DNA of 16,481 nt from Hyphomicrobiales bacterium (GTDB lineage: Bacteria > Pseudomonadota > Alphaproteobacteria > Rhizobiales > Devosiaceae), in NCBI GenBank assembly GCA_026989045.1, contig JALSJY010000138.1, positions 1 through 16,481 on the forward strand, in the 5' to 3' direction. Below the pieces are notes generated by a model. That model was given only the letters and a program-made list of their open reading frames with translations, searched no databases and was not told the DNA's origin. Both the position numbers and the translations under genes were made by a program. How positions within the stretch are numbered: position 1 is the first letter of the stretch; each line of letters starts with the position of its first letter. This document shows positions 7,770 to 14,913 of this stretch, one piece after another.

Positions 7770-7801
7770 TTTCTTCTTTTAACCATTAAAAAGAGAAGAA
7801 A
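7770..7801 (+). other. Processing hairpin in the tmRNA spacer
   Basis: Between the two mature pieces, TTTCTTCTTTT (7770-7780) pairs with AAAAGAGAAGAAA (7789-7801), leaving a two-base bulge and a short loop. This extends the acceptor stem in the precursor and is removed when the two pieces are made. The exact cut sites are inferred from the CCA end and the start of the GGGGGCG strand. Confidence 0.7.
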
Positions 7802-7889
7802 TTTATGGGGGCGAAATAGGATCGACGAGGGTGTAAAGGGTTTGTTTTCGCTCGGCATTGTTCCGCCGTTATCGGGCTATTTTTTAGTT

Positions 7890-7928
7890 GCAAATGACAA
7901 CTATGCTGAGGCACGTCTAGCTGCGTAA
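7890..7928 (+). other. tmRNA tag reading frame
   Basis: The resume codon GCA (7890-7892) is preceded by TAGTT, similar to the region before the E. coli tag. Twelve codons encode ANDNYAEARLAA and end in TAA (7926-7928). The C-terminal LAA is the ClpX-binding end, and ANDNY corresponds to the part that SspB proteins bind. Confidence 0.95.
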
Positions 7929-7985
7929 GCGGTTCGATTCCTCGAATTAAAGTCCTTTTCCCCTAGCAGGGTCTAGGCGGGGTTC

Positions 7986-8021
7986 GCAGGCACCTGGCAA
8001 CAGAAGCCTGCACTTTCTTTT
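7986..8021 (+). terminator. Probable end of ssrA transcript
   Basis: A 6-bp GC-rich stem, GCAGGC/GCCTGC (7986-7991 and 8006-8011), is followed by ACTTTCTTTT. The same stem is probably part of the mature RNA, so a dual role is likely. The T-tract is interrupted by C, so termination may be partial. Confidence 0.45.
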
Positions 8022-8111
8022 AAACAAATTTGTTAATTTCTCTTGAAATTCATTTAATTTCAGCATCTTATTAGATAAACAAGATTCTCTTTAACAAGCA
8101 AAGACGAAAAC

Positions 8112-8702
8112 ATGCCAAAAGACAATATTAGCCAAGACCATATCCGTTACGATATTCTTGTTCAAGAAGCTCTGCGCGGTGTTGTTCGCAAAGTGCTTGG
8201 AGAGGTAGAAAAAACTGGCCTCCCAGGTGAGCATCATTTTTTTATTTCATTCGTTACAAAAGCCCCTGGAGTTCGCATTTCTGAAACTCTTTTAAACCAA
8301 TATGAAAAAGAAATGACCATTGTTATTCAAAATCAATATTGGGATTTTAAGGTAAGTGATACTGGCTTTCAGGTTGGCCTGTCTTTTAATGGAAAGAATG
8401 AAATGCTGGAAATTCCCTTTTCTGCACTAAAGGGCTTTTTTGACCCCTCCGTTCAGTTCGGTTTGCAATTTGATGTCTCTGATGTCGCAAATGATGAAGA
8501 AAAGCAAAAAGAAGAAATTCACCAAATCGATAATGTCAGCGATATAAATGCCAAACCTAAAAACACTGAAAAACAAATGGGTAAAGAGGACAGCGTTGAA
8601 AAAATAATTAAGGATACAGAAAAGTCCGAAATAAAAGACGATAAAAAAGACGACGAAAGCCACAAAATAATATCCTTAGATAGCTTTCGCAAAAAAGACT
8701 AG
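8112..8702 (+). CDS. sspB: SspB-family ClpXP adaptor
   Basis: SspB binds the tag added by tmRNA and tethers the tagged protein to the ClpX unfoldase, speeding degradation by ClpXP. Residues 1-122 match the folded alphaproteobacterial SspB core, with IRYDILVQEALRGVV near the N-terminus, HHFFISFVTKAPGV (41-54), FQVGLSFNGK (86-95) and IPFSALKGFFDPSVQFGLQF (101-120). Residues 123-185 are a highly charged, Lys- and Glu-rich linker with little predicted structure. The C-terminal IISLDSFRKKD (186-196) resembles the end of alphaproteobacterial SspB and is the likely ClpX-docking tail. The ATG at 8112 follows a weak purine-rich site. The gene lies about 100 bases downstream of ssrA, and the next gene starts 24 bases after its stop. 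Confidence 0.92.
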   Translation: MPKDNISQDHIRYDILVQEALRGVVRKVLGEVEKTGLPGEHHFFISFVTKAPGVRISETLLNQYEKEMTIVIQNQYWDFKVSDTGFQVGLSFNGKNEMLEIPFSALKGFFDPSVQFGLQFDVSDVANDEEKQKEEIHQIDNVSDINAKPKNTEKQMGKEDSVEKIIKDTEKSEIKDDKKDDESHKIISLDSFRKKD

Positions 8703-8726
8703 AGCTAAAAATTAGGGCAGTATTTA

Positions 8727-8951
8727 ATGCAAAAACGCTCTTTGACAATTTCAGGACATAAAACTTCAATTGCACTTGAGCCTGAATTTTGGACAGCGCT
8801 TGAATATATAGCTAAATGCAAAAACATTAGCTTGATGGAGCTAATCATTCAAATTGATGAAAGCCGCCTTACAAGTAATTTATCATCAGGATTGCGGATT
8901 TTTGCTTTGCAATACTTTTTCACCCTACAAAAAACCCTTATTGAAAACTAG
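8727..8951 (+). CDS. Small ribbon-helix-helix domain protein
   Basis: This 74-residue protein has the form of a ribbon-helix-helix DNA-binding domain. A basic strand KRSLTISGHKTSIAL (residues 3-17) is followed by helix A (about 18-33), helix B (about 35-47) and a C-terminal SSGLRIFALQYF segment (53-64) typical of the alphaproteobacterial RHH_4-type family. Such proteins bind DNA as dimers through the strand; the target and role of this family are not known to me. No toxin gene is next to it, so an antitoxin role is not supported. It lies 24 bases after sspB, with AGGG upstream of the ATG, and is probably co-transcribed. Its last 14 bases overlap the convergent end of the AsmA-like gene. Confidence 0.82.
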   Translation: MQKRSLTISGHKTSIALEPEFWTALEYIAKCKNISLMELIIQIDESRLTSNLSSGLRIFALQYFFTLQKTLIEN

Positions 8952-11900
8952 GGACAGGCGCAACAAACACCTCTGGCAATAATTCAATTGGCAGATTTGT
9001 AATAGAATCCTCCATATCATTATTAATCGTAATTTCCTGCTCCTGTAATTTTTCTATTGCTTTTTGCTGCGCTAATTTTTCGGCTTCTTCTTTTGCCTTT
9101 TGCTCCGCCAAAGCAGCAGCTTCAGCTTCTTCTTTTTCTATCCTGGCGGCCTCCATTAGAGCTGCACGCTCAAGTGCTGCAGCTTTCGATCTTTCAAGTG
9201 CTTCTTTTTGCAATTTCTCTAATCGATCTAATTCACTCTCAAGGGCCTTTAGTCTTGCCGCTTCAATCAACTGCCCAACATTTAAATTAACAATAGGGCT
9301 TAACAAACTGCCAGACAATTCTACAATAATTGCACCATTATGCGTGTTATTTGCAAGCGGAGTTAAGCGCCAATTCCCGCCAATTCCTAAATCAGCTAAA
9401 TCAAGCTGAAAACTTCCAAATAATTCTGCGCTTTGGTTATCAATATTTTTACTAATAGAGCCAACATTGGCAATTCTTAAATTACCACCAGCAATATTCA
9501 GCACTCCTGCAATTTCATCGCCGTTAAATGCTCCACCTTTTAGAGCTTTAATAATTATTCTTTTCAATTCATCTTCATCAATCTCCAAAATATTCTCTAA
9601 ACCTGTCAGAGCCGCTAAAGCTTGCATGGAAAATTTATCAACTTTCAAATTAGAAATATTAAAGCTACCCTCCCCTGCTAAACTATCAAATATTCCTGCA
9701 AAACTATCCCCAGAGCCTGTAAAACTAATGCCAGCATTAGCATTTCCACCTATAATATTTGAGACATTTTTTGGTAATAATAAAGCTAAATCCACACCGC
9801 TAAGACTAACACGCCCATTCATCTGGCGCTCTGCTATTATACCATTACAACAAAGACTTACATCAAGATCAATCTTGCCAGCACCAATTTTAGCTTCAAA
9901 TGAACGCAGGCGGATATTATTCTCGTCCCAAATAAAATCAAATCCTATATCTTGTGCAATTTCTTTGTCTTTATGAAGTAAACTTGGTGAACTAACATGC
10001 ACCCTCCCGCTTGATTTTTTATCACTTTGGCTAAATGCAAATGGGCCTTGAGGCCAAATTTCCTCTCCCATTAAAACAGACGAAGAGCCGCCAAATAATT
10101 TCGTCAACCCAAGCAACTCCATATTGTCTGCTGTTAAATCACCATCAATAAAAACTTTACCATTACTAATATTTCGGCTCAACTTACCAGTAATATTTGC
10201 ACCATTAGCTAGAGCTTTAATCTCCTCAAGTTTAATATTATTAAACCCTGTAAAACTTAAATTTGCCTCCCCGAGCAAAGGCACAGCACCAATATTTTCA
10301 ACCCCCATCAACTCAAGAAACGGACTAAGATCGCTAGTATTTATCTCAAGCCTGCCCTTACCATTCCAAGTTGAGGCGTTAGAGAGAAAAATATTACCTA
10401 AGAACATACTCATCTCATCGCCTCCACTTAAAGAGAGGTCAATATCGATTGAGTTGAATATGCTGCCCGCCAGCCCAAGACTAACAATCATTTGTGAGTT
10501 TTGCGGCACTAACGCTAAATCGCCTAGGCCAAGCTGCGCTCCAAGTGCTTCTACGTCATTAGATTTTAGCTCTAAGAGTGCTTCAAGCGGAGAATTTATA
10601 AAGCCAATAGCTCCATCAATCATATTAAGTTTCAAGTTCACATCAGCAACACCAGCTTTGCCAGTTAACTCAAAAATTTGTTGATTTATATGATAAGGTT
10701 TTTCAAGGGTAACAGAAAATTCAGCTGGCAATGAGCCAGATAAATAGTCTTGGAATTGTTTAGTAAGGGAAAAATTTTCAAACAGATTAGCAAGCGCTTG
10801 TTTTTGCGCCTGAGGTTTAATTTTTACAATTCCTTTGCCAAAAACAACAGGGTTTTTCGAGGTGGAATTATAACCCCCTGAAAGGTCAAAATTTACTCCA
10901 CCATAATCAAGCACATTTAATTTTTTAAAGCTTATTTCCCTTTCATTCCATCGCCCCTCCATACCCAAATTTATTACAGGTAAATCAAAAATTGTAAGTT
11001 TCTTAGTTAATAAATTAAATGAACCCTTTGAAAAAACATCAACGAAAGAATGGCTTATCAACCTATTCGGAATCAATTCGCCAATCGCCTTACTTTGAAG
11101 TGAATTATACTCTCCAAGTTCAGCAAAAATATCTAGTGAATATTCATTATCAACTTTATCAATTCCAAATGATATAGGGTTTTCAACTCCATCAAAGATA
11201 AAATTACCACCTAAAAGCGAGAGCTTCCCATTAAGAAAGCTTATATTTCCATCAAGCGATCCAGCCATATTAAACAAGGCATTTTTCGTTTTATTTCCTT
11301 GCCAGTTATTTGATAAAATATCTAGCCGTGGACTAATAATTTCTAACTGGCCGTCAAAAAATGGCAACCCATTTTCATCATTATAAACACCATTGAAAGC
11401 AAGCGTTGTTTTTCCAGATAATTGCGCTTCAAACTTTTTAATTAGCCAGCCTTTATTATTCGAATAGGCATCAATTCTGACATTGCGCAATGGCATTCCT
11501 TTTACAATAAGCTCACTAATATCAACCCCAACAACTCCATCTATCGGGGGCAGCAACGGTGCTTTTATTTCATCAAATAAATCTAGCAATTCATTAAATT
11601 CATCTGGTTTATTTAATGAATTATCAGTTGAAATAATATCAACAACACCACCTGAAATTATAGCATTATAAAATGGGCTTTCACCTAAAGCTATTTCCAT
11701 AGCACCGCTTAAACGAGTTGCTGGTCTGTTTTCATCAGGTAGAAAAACATATTCTGGCATCAGAATTTTATCACTAGAAATTTCAATTTTTGAATTTAAC
11801 AGCCTATCGCCACTAATGCCAAGCTCATTGGTTTGAAGGGGTGGTTTTTGCCTATATTCAAGCGCTCCATTAAAATTCAATTGCTTACCTGCTTTAAGCA

Positions 11901-12570
11901 AGCCGGCCAGTCGCATAGAAAACCCACTATCAAGCGGCCTTAAATTAGCGCTAAGATTCATCTCATCACTAGCATTAAGGTCAGAACTGGTAAGCTGAAC
12001 GTGATATTTCTTTGCTCTAAATTCAAAATCTCCCTTTAACGCAAAGGGGCCACGCAAACCACCAAGGTTTAAATTCCCTTCAAATTCACTTAGGGTAAAA
12101 GAGCTATCCGAGCGAGCATCAATAATTTCAACTAATCCATTTACTATTTTAGCATCAGCAATATTGATATTAGAAGCACTAATAGATTTTGGAATTTTCA
12201 GTGGAGTTACAACATCTCCTTCACTATTTATATGCACAAAAAGCTTTGGCGATTGTAGCACCAAAGATTTAACATAATAACGATCACGCAAAAAATCCAT
12301 CAAAGATAATTCAGCCACAATAGAGGATATTTCCGTCAATATCATCTCATCTGAGCCAACCTTAATATCTTCAAAACTCATACGTGGGCGTGGTAATAAT
12401 GAAAACTCTATCGCGCCAAAAATTTGCACCTTTGTGCCTAGCGCTTCACTAGCAATAGCCTGCACACGCTCTCTATATCCTGACCAATTCATGAGATGCG
12501 GAGCAATAAAAGCACCCATCAACATGAAAATCGCCAAAAACCCAATAACAATGTAAAGCCTATTTAGCAT
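8938..12570 (-). CDS. AsmA-family envelope protein
   Basis: This is a 1210-residue AsmA-like protein. The family is anchored in the inner membrane by one N-terminal helix and extends into the periplasm. It is linked to outer-membrane biogenesis, and recent work on relatives (TamB, YhdP and others) supports phospholipid transport along a long beta-groove. Here the helix is at residues 5-24, followed by the N-terminal AsmA domain (about 25-200, with LLPRPRMSFEDIKVGS). Long beta-rich repeats come next, then the AsmA C-terminal domain (about 880-1090, with SLSGVDLALLL and LAGEGSFNISNLKVDKF). Residues from about 1101 to 1181 form an Ala-, Glu- and Lys-rich predicted coiled coil, followed by a Pro-rich end. 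The ATG at 12568-12570 has TAGGT upstream. It is divergent from the ClC gene and appears to be transcribed alone. A specific substrate cannot be inferred. Confidence 0.9.
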   Translation of the reverse strand: MLNRLYIVIGFLAIFMLMGAFIAPHLMNWSGYRERVQAIASEALGTKVQIFGAIEFSLLPRPRMSFEDIKVGSDEMILTEISSIVAELSLMDFLRDRYYVKSLVLQSPKLFVHINSEGDVVTPLKIPKSISASNINIADAKIVNGLVEIIDARSDSSFTLSEFEGNLNLGGLRGPFALKGDFEFRAKKYHVQLTSSDLNASDEMNLSANLRPLDSGFSMRLAGLLKAGKQLNFNGALEYRQKPPLQTNELGISGDRLLNSKIEISSDKILMPEYVFLPDENRPATRLSGAMEIALGESPFYNAIISGGVVDIISTDNSLNKPDEFNELLDLFDEIKAPLLPPIDGVVGVDISELIVKGMPLRNVRIDAYSNNKGWLIKKFEAQLSGKTTLAFNGVYNDENGLPFFDGQLEIISPRLDILSNNWQGNKTKNALFNMAGSLDGNISFLNGKLSLLGGNFIFDGVENPISFGIDKVDNEYSLDIFAELGEYNSLQSKAIGELIPNRLISHSFVDVFSKGSFNLLTKKLTIFDLPVINLGMEGRWNEREISFKKLNVLDYGGVNFDLSGGYNSTSKNPVVFGKGIVKIKPQAQKQALANLFENFSLTKQFQDYLSGSLPAEFSVTLEKPYHINQQIFELTGKAGVADVNLKLNMIDGAIGFINSPLEALLELKSNDVEALGAQLGLGDLALVPQNSQMIVSLGLAGSIFNSIDIDLSLSGGDEMSMFLGNIFLSNASTWNGKGRLEINTSDLSPFLELMGVENIGAVPLLGEANLSFTGFNNIKLEEIKALANGANITGKLSRNISNGKVFIDGDLTADNMELLGLTKLFGGSSSVLMGEEIWPQGPFAFSQSDKKSSGRVHVSSPSLLHKDKEIAQDIGFDFIWDENNIRLRSFEAKIGAGKIDLDVSLCCNGIIAERQMNGRVSLSGVDLALLLPKNVSNIIGGNANAGISFTGSGDSFAGIFDSLAGEGSFNISNLKVDKFSMQALAALTGLENILEIDEDELKRIIIKALKGGAFNGDEIAGVLNIAGGNLRIANVGSISKNIDNQSAELFGSFQLDLADLGIGGNWRLTPLANNTHNGAIIVELSGSLLSPIVNLNVGQLIEAARLKALESELDRLEKLQKEALERSKAAALERAALMEAARIEKEEAEAAALAEQKAKEEAEKLAQQKAIEKLQEQEITINNDMEDSITNLPIELLPEVFVAPVPSFQ

Positions 12571-12600
12571 TTTTACCTATTCGAACTAACTCGATTCTAG

Positions 12601-12628
12601 TATAGTCATTTTAACCCTATAGTCATTT
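12601..12628 (+). repeat. Direct repeat in the AsmA/ClC divergent promoter region
   Basis: TATAGTCATTT occurs at 12601-12611 and again at 12618-12628, a period of 17 bases, within the 121-base gap between two divergent genes. It could be a tandem operator or overlapping promoter elements for the AsmA-like gene (GACTATA reads like -10 sequences on the minus strand). In AT-rich DNA chance is also possible. Confidence 0.4.
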
Positions 12629-12691
12629 GATTTGAACATATTATTTTATATTCAAGCAAATAACACTAAAAGGCAGCAGGAGAAATATAAT

Positions 12692-14332
12692 ATGTCATCT
12701 CGCCATGGCCGCATTCATCAAATCAACATGGTGATTTATCGCTGGGTTCGCCCCCATATTGATAGCTTTCTTCGTTTGCAGCAACCAAAAGTATGGGCTT
12801 TAGCTATCATTGCTGGCCTTGCTGGTGGTTTGGTTGGCATTGCGTTTCGCACAGCCATTGGCCTGTTGCAATTTTCATGGCTCGGCACTACTTCAGAGAG
12901 CTTTTTATCTACTCTTGCTCTATTGCCTTGGTGGAGCGTTATTGCTGCACCAACCTTTGGTGGCCTATTAGTTGGTATAATTTATCATTTTTGGCTTCCC
13001 TCACAAAGAGCTGGCGGTGTTGCCGATGTAATTGAAGCAAGAACAAGAACAACAAAGAGCCTTAATTTAAAAAATGCCAGCATTGGCACAGCAATTTCAG
13101 CAATCACTCTTGGCTTTGGCGGCAGTGCTGGGCGTGAAGGTCCCGTAGTTTTTTATGCTGCTGCTGTTTCAAGAGCCTTATTTAAATTTTTTGAACTCCC
13201 ACCCTCTTCTCGCCGCACCATGTTGGCTTGTGGCGTGGCTGCCGCCATTGCCGCTTCTTTTAATGCACCAATTGCAGGGGTATTATTTGCCCATGAAGTA
13301 ATTTTAGCTCATTTTGCTATGAGTGCCTTTGTGCCGTTAGTAATTGCAGCAGTAATTGCAGCAGTAATTTCCAGAATGTGGTTTGGTGATGTTCCTGCCT
13401 TTATTGTTCCTGATTTCACACTAACATCATATTGGGAAATTCCTGCTTTTGCCCTTCTAGGGGTAACATGCGCTATTGTTGCAATATTATTTCAAACCTC
13501 ATTGATTGGTACTGATTGGGTTTCACGCCATTTAAGAATGCCAGTAATAATGCGCCCAATCTTGGGTGGTTTTTTAGTTGGTTTAATAGCTCTAATTTTC
13601 CCCCAAGTGCTTGGAGTTGGCTATGAAGCAACAGACGCCGCCATTTCTGGCAACTTAACTCTTGGCCTAATGATTGCTTTGATTGTTGCAAAAACCGCCG
13701 CAACCGCCATTACTATTGGCTCACGCATGGGGGGCGGAATTTTCTCACCGGCTCTTTATCTTGGCGCAATGACTGGAGGAGCATTTGGCATGATGGCTTT
13801 GTCCGTTTTCCCTGATTCAGTTTCAGCAAGTTCCCTTTATGCAATAATTGGCATGGGTGCTGTTGCTGCCGCCGTTTTGGGTGCACCAATTTCTACAGTT
13901 GTAATGATATTTGAATTAACCGGTGGGTTTGCCTTTTCTATTGCCCTTTTGCTTGCAGTTTCTATTTCAACAGGGCTGACACAATTAGCTATGGGACGTA
14001 GCTTTTTTTACTGGCAATTATTCACCCGTGGCATAATGCTAGAGGAAGGCCCTCACCAACATTTTGCTCGCCAAACAAGAGTGCGAGACCTTATGGTTCT
14101 TTTTGAAGACGATGATATTGTGCCGCAGTTTGATATTACAACATCAAAAGCATGGCTACGATCTGGAGAAACATTAGAGGCAGCTTTACGTGCTTTTGAC
14201 AGCTCAGGAGAATCACGCCTAATTGTTCTTGATGGACATGAGCATATTCCAATCGGCTGGCTTTATCATGTTGATGCTTTATCAAATTACAATAAAGCAC
14301 TTGTAGAACAAAGCAAAGAAGAGCATCTATAG
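12692..14332 (+). CDS. ClC-family chloride transport protein with a C-terminal CBS-like domain
   Basis: This membrane protein of the ClC family moves chloride (or another anion) as a dimer with one pore per subunit. The 546 residues contain the many hydrophobic helices of the family. Landmarks are GSAGREGP (144-151) with gating glutamate E149, FNAPIAGVLFAHE (190-202), GGGIFSP (347-353), GAPISTVVMIFELTGG (397-412) and a Y440 near the end of the pore region. The GSGIP motif is replaced by AGGVADV (107-113). The inner glutamate that carries protons in the E. coli exchanger is V203 here, as in channel-type ClCs. Residues about 461-535 form a degenerate CBS-like domain. The start at 12692 follows AGGAG; a longer frame from 12632 has no such site. 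Whether it is a channel or exchanger is open. Confidence 0.92.
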   Translation: MSSRHGRIHQINMVIYRWVRPHIDSFLRLQQPKVWALAIIAGLAGGLVGIAFRTAIGLLQFSWLGTTSESFLSTLALLPWWSVIAAPTFGGLLVGIIYHFWLPSQRAGGVADVIEARTRTTKSLNLKNASIGTAISAITLGFGGSAGREGPVVFYAAAVSRALFKFFELPPSSRRTMLACGVAAAIAASFNAPIAGVLFAHEVILAHFAMSAFVPLVIAAVIAAVISRMWFGDVPAFIVPDFTLTSYWEIPAFALLGVTCAIVAILFQTSLIGTDWVSRHLRMPVIMRPILGGFLVGLIALIFPQVLGVGYEATDAAISGNLTLGLMIALIVAKTAATAITIGSRMGGGIFSPALYLGAMTGGAFGMMALSVFPDSVSASSLYAIIGMGAVAAAVLGAPISTVVMIFELTGGFAFSIALLLAVSISTGLTQLAMGRSFFYWQLFTRGIMLEEGPHQHFARQTRVRDLMVLFEDDDIVPQFDITTSKAWLRSGETLEAALRAFDSSGESRLIVLDGHEHIPIGWLYHVDALSNYNKALVEQSKEEHL

Positions 14333-14406
14333 GTTATAATGTTATATTTATTGAGTAGTTTTTAAACATTACAATTTAATATTACAGGTTAGGAGAATAG
14401 TTGCGA

Positions 14407-14880
14407 ATGAAAGTAAAAAATATTTTTTCATTATCGGTTTTTCTGTTTATATGGCTTTTCACTAGCCCAATATATGCGCAAAAAAACCCTTTATTAGGCG
14501 TATGGCTGACCGATGTAAAATCACATGTAACAATGGAAAAATGCGGTAATGCATATTGCGGCTATATTAGCAAAGTATCTATTCGGCCAAAATTATATGA
14601 AAAAAATAAACAAGCCATAGATAAAATTGGTGTTGAGAATGCCTATGATTATTTCAACAAAAACCCAGATTTGCGCTCGCGGCGCTTATTAGGTCTGCAA
14701 GTTTTAATCGTAGAAAAAAAACAAAGTGATATTATTTATTCTGGAGAAGTTTATAATCCCGAAGATGGCAAAACCTATAAAGGCAAAGTTGAATTACTAA
14801 ACAACACCCAATTGCGATTATCTGGTTGTATTTTAATGGGGCTATTGTGCCAAAGTGAAATTTGGTATCGCATCAAATAA
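14407..14880 (+). CDS. Secreted DUF2147-family protein
   Basis: This is a 157-residue exported protein of the DUF2147 family, whose biochemical function is unknown. A signal peptide occupies residues 1-24 (hydrophobic core, likely cleavage after IYA). The mature part shows the family pattern: GVWLTD (31-36), a C46/C51 pair in the form C-G-N-A-Y-C-G, GEVYNPEDGKTYKGKVEL (113-130), and C141 with a late W153. Four cysteines (46, 51, 141, 148) could form disulfides in the periplasm. AGGAG at 14391-14395 serves either a TTG at 14401 (5-base gap) or the ATG at 14407 (11-base gap); I chose the ATG, and the difference is only two residues. It follows the ClC gene by 74 bases and may be co-transcribed. 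Confidence 0.8.
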   Translation: MKVKNIFSLSVFLFIWLFTSPIYAQKNPLLGVWLTDVKSHVTMEKCGNAYCGYISKVSIRPKLYEKNKQAIDKIGVENAYDYFNKNPDLRSRRLLGLQVLIVEKKQSDIIYSGEVYNPEDGKTYKGKVELLNNTQLRLSGCILMGLLCQSEIWYRIK

Positions 14881-14896
14881 TGTATAATTTACTTGT

Positions 14897-14913
14897 CTAG
14901 CTGACCTAGCTAG
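14897..14913. terminator. Hairpin between convergent genes, possible weak terminator
   Basis: CTAGCT and AGCTAG flank a GACCT loop, a 6-bp stem in the gap between two convergent genes; the right arm includes the stop codon of the minus-strand gene. There is no clear T-run on either side, so termination by this hairpin is doubtful. Confidence 0.3.

Larger units (their letters stand above)
7691..8013 (+). ncRNA. ssrA: tmRNA (two-piece, circularly permuted, alphaproteobacterial type)
   Basis: tmRNA rescues ribosomes stalled on broken mRNA and adds a degradation tag. The gene has the permuted order of alphaproteobacteria: the acceptor piece with its CCA end (7691-7768) comes first, then a spacer to be cut out (7769-7806), then the coding piece (7807 to about 8013). 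The two ends pair into a 7-bp acceptor stem, GGGGGCG (7807-7813) with CGCCTCC (7758-7764), including the G3-U70 pair that marks alanine charging. A further helix can form between GGTTTGTT (7839-7846) and AATAAACC (7725-7732). The tag frame at 7890-7928 reads ANDNYAEARLAA then TAA. The coding piece ends with a stem GCAGGC/GCCTGC (7986-8011). The outer ends are estimates. Placing it beside sspB is apt, since SspB delivers tagged proteins to ClpXP. Confidence 0.95.

Noticed and set aside
7689..7928. Open frame of 79 codons covering the tmRNA
   Set aside because: It runs through the acceptor piece, the spacer and the tag; only the last 12 codons (7890-7925) are translated, as the tmRNA tag.
8046..8062. 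GAAATT-CATTT-AATTTC palindrome upstream of sspB
   Set aside because: It is a weak AT-rich stem with no repeat elsewhere in the window and no fixed relation to a promoter; I cannot support it as an operator.
12632..12691. Longer N-terminus for the ClC protein
   Set aside because: The AGGAG site lies inside this extension and points to the ATG at 12692.
14338..14372. TAATGTT...AACATTA inverted repeat after the ClC gene
   Set aside because: It is a short AT-only stem with a long loop and no T-run after it; expected by chance in such AT-rich DNA.
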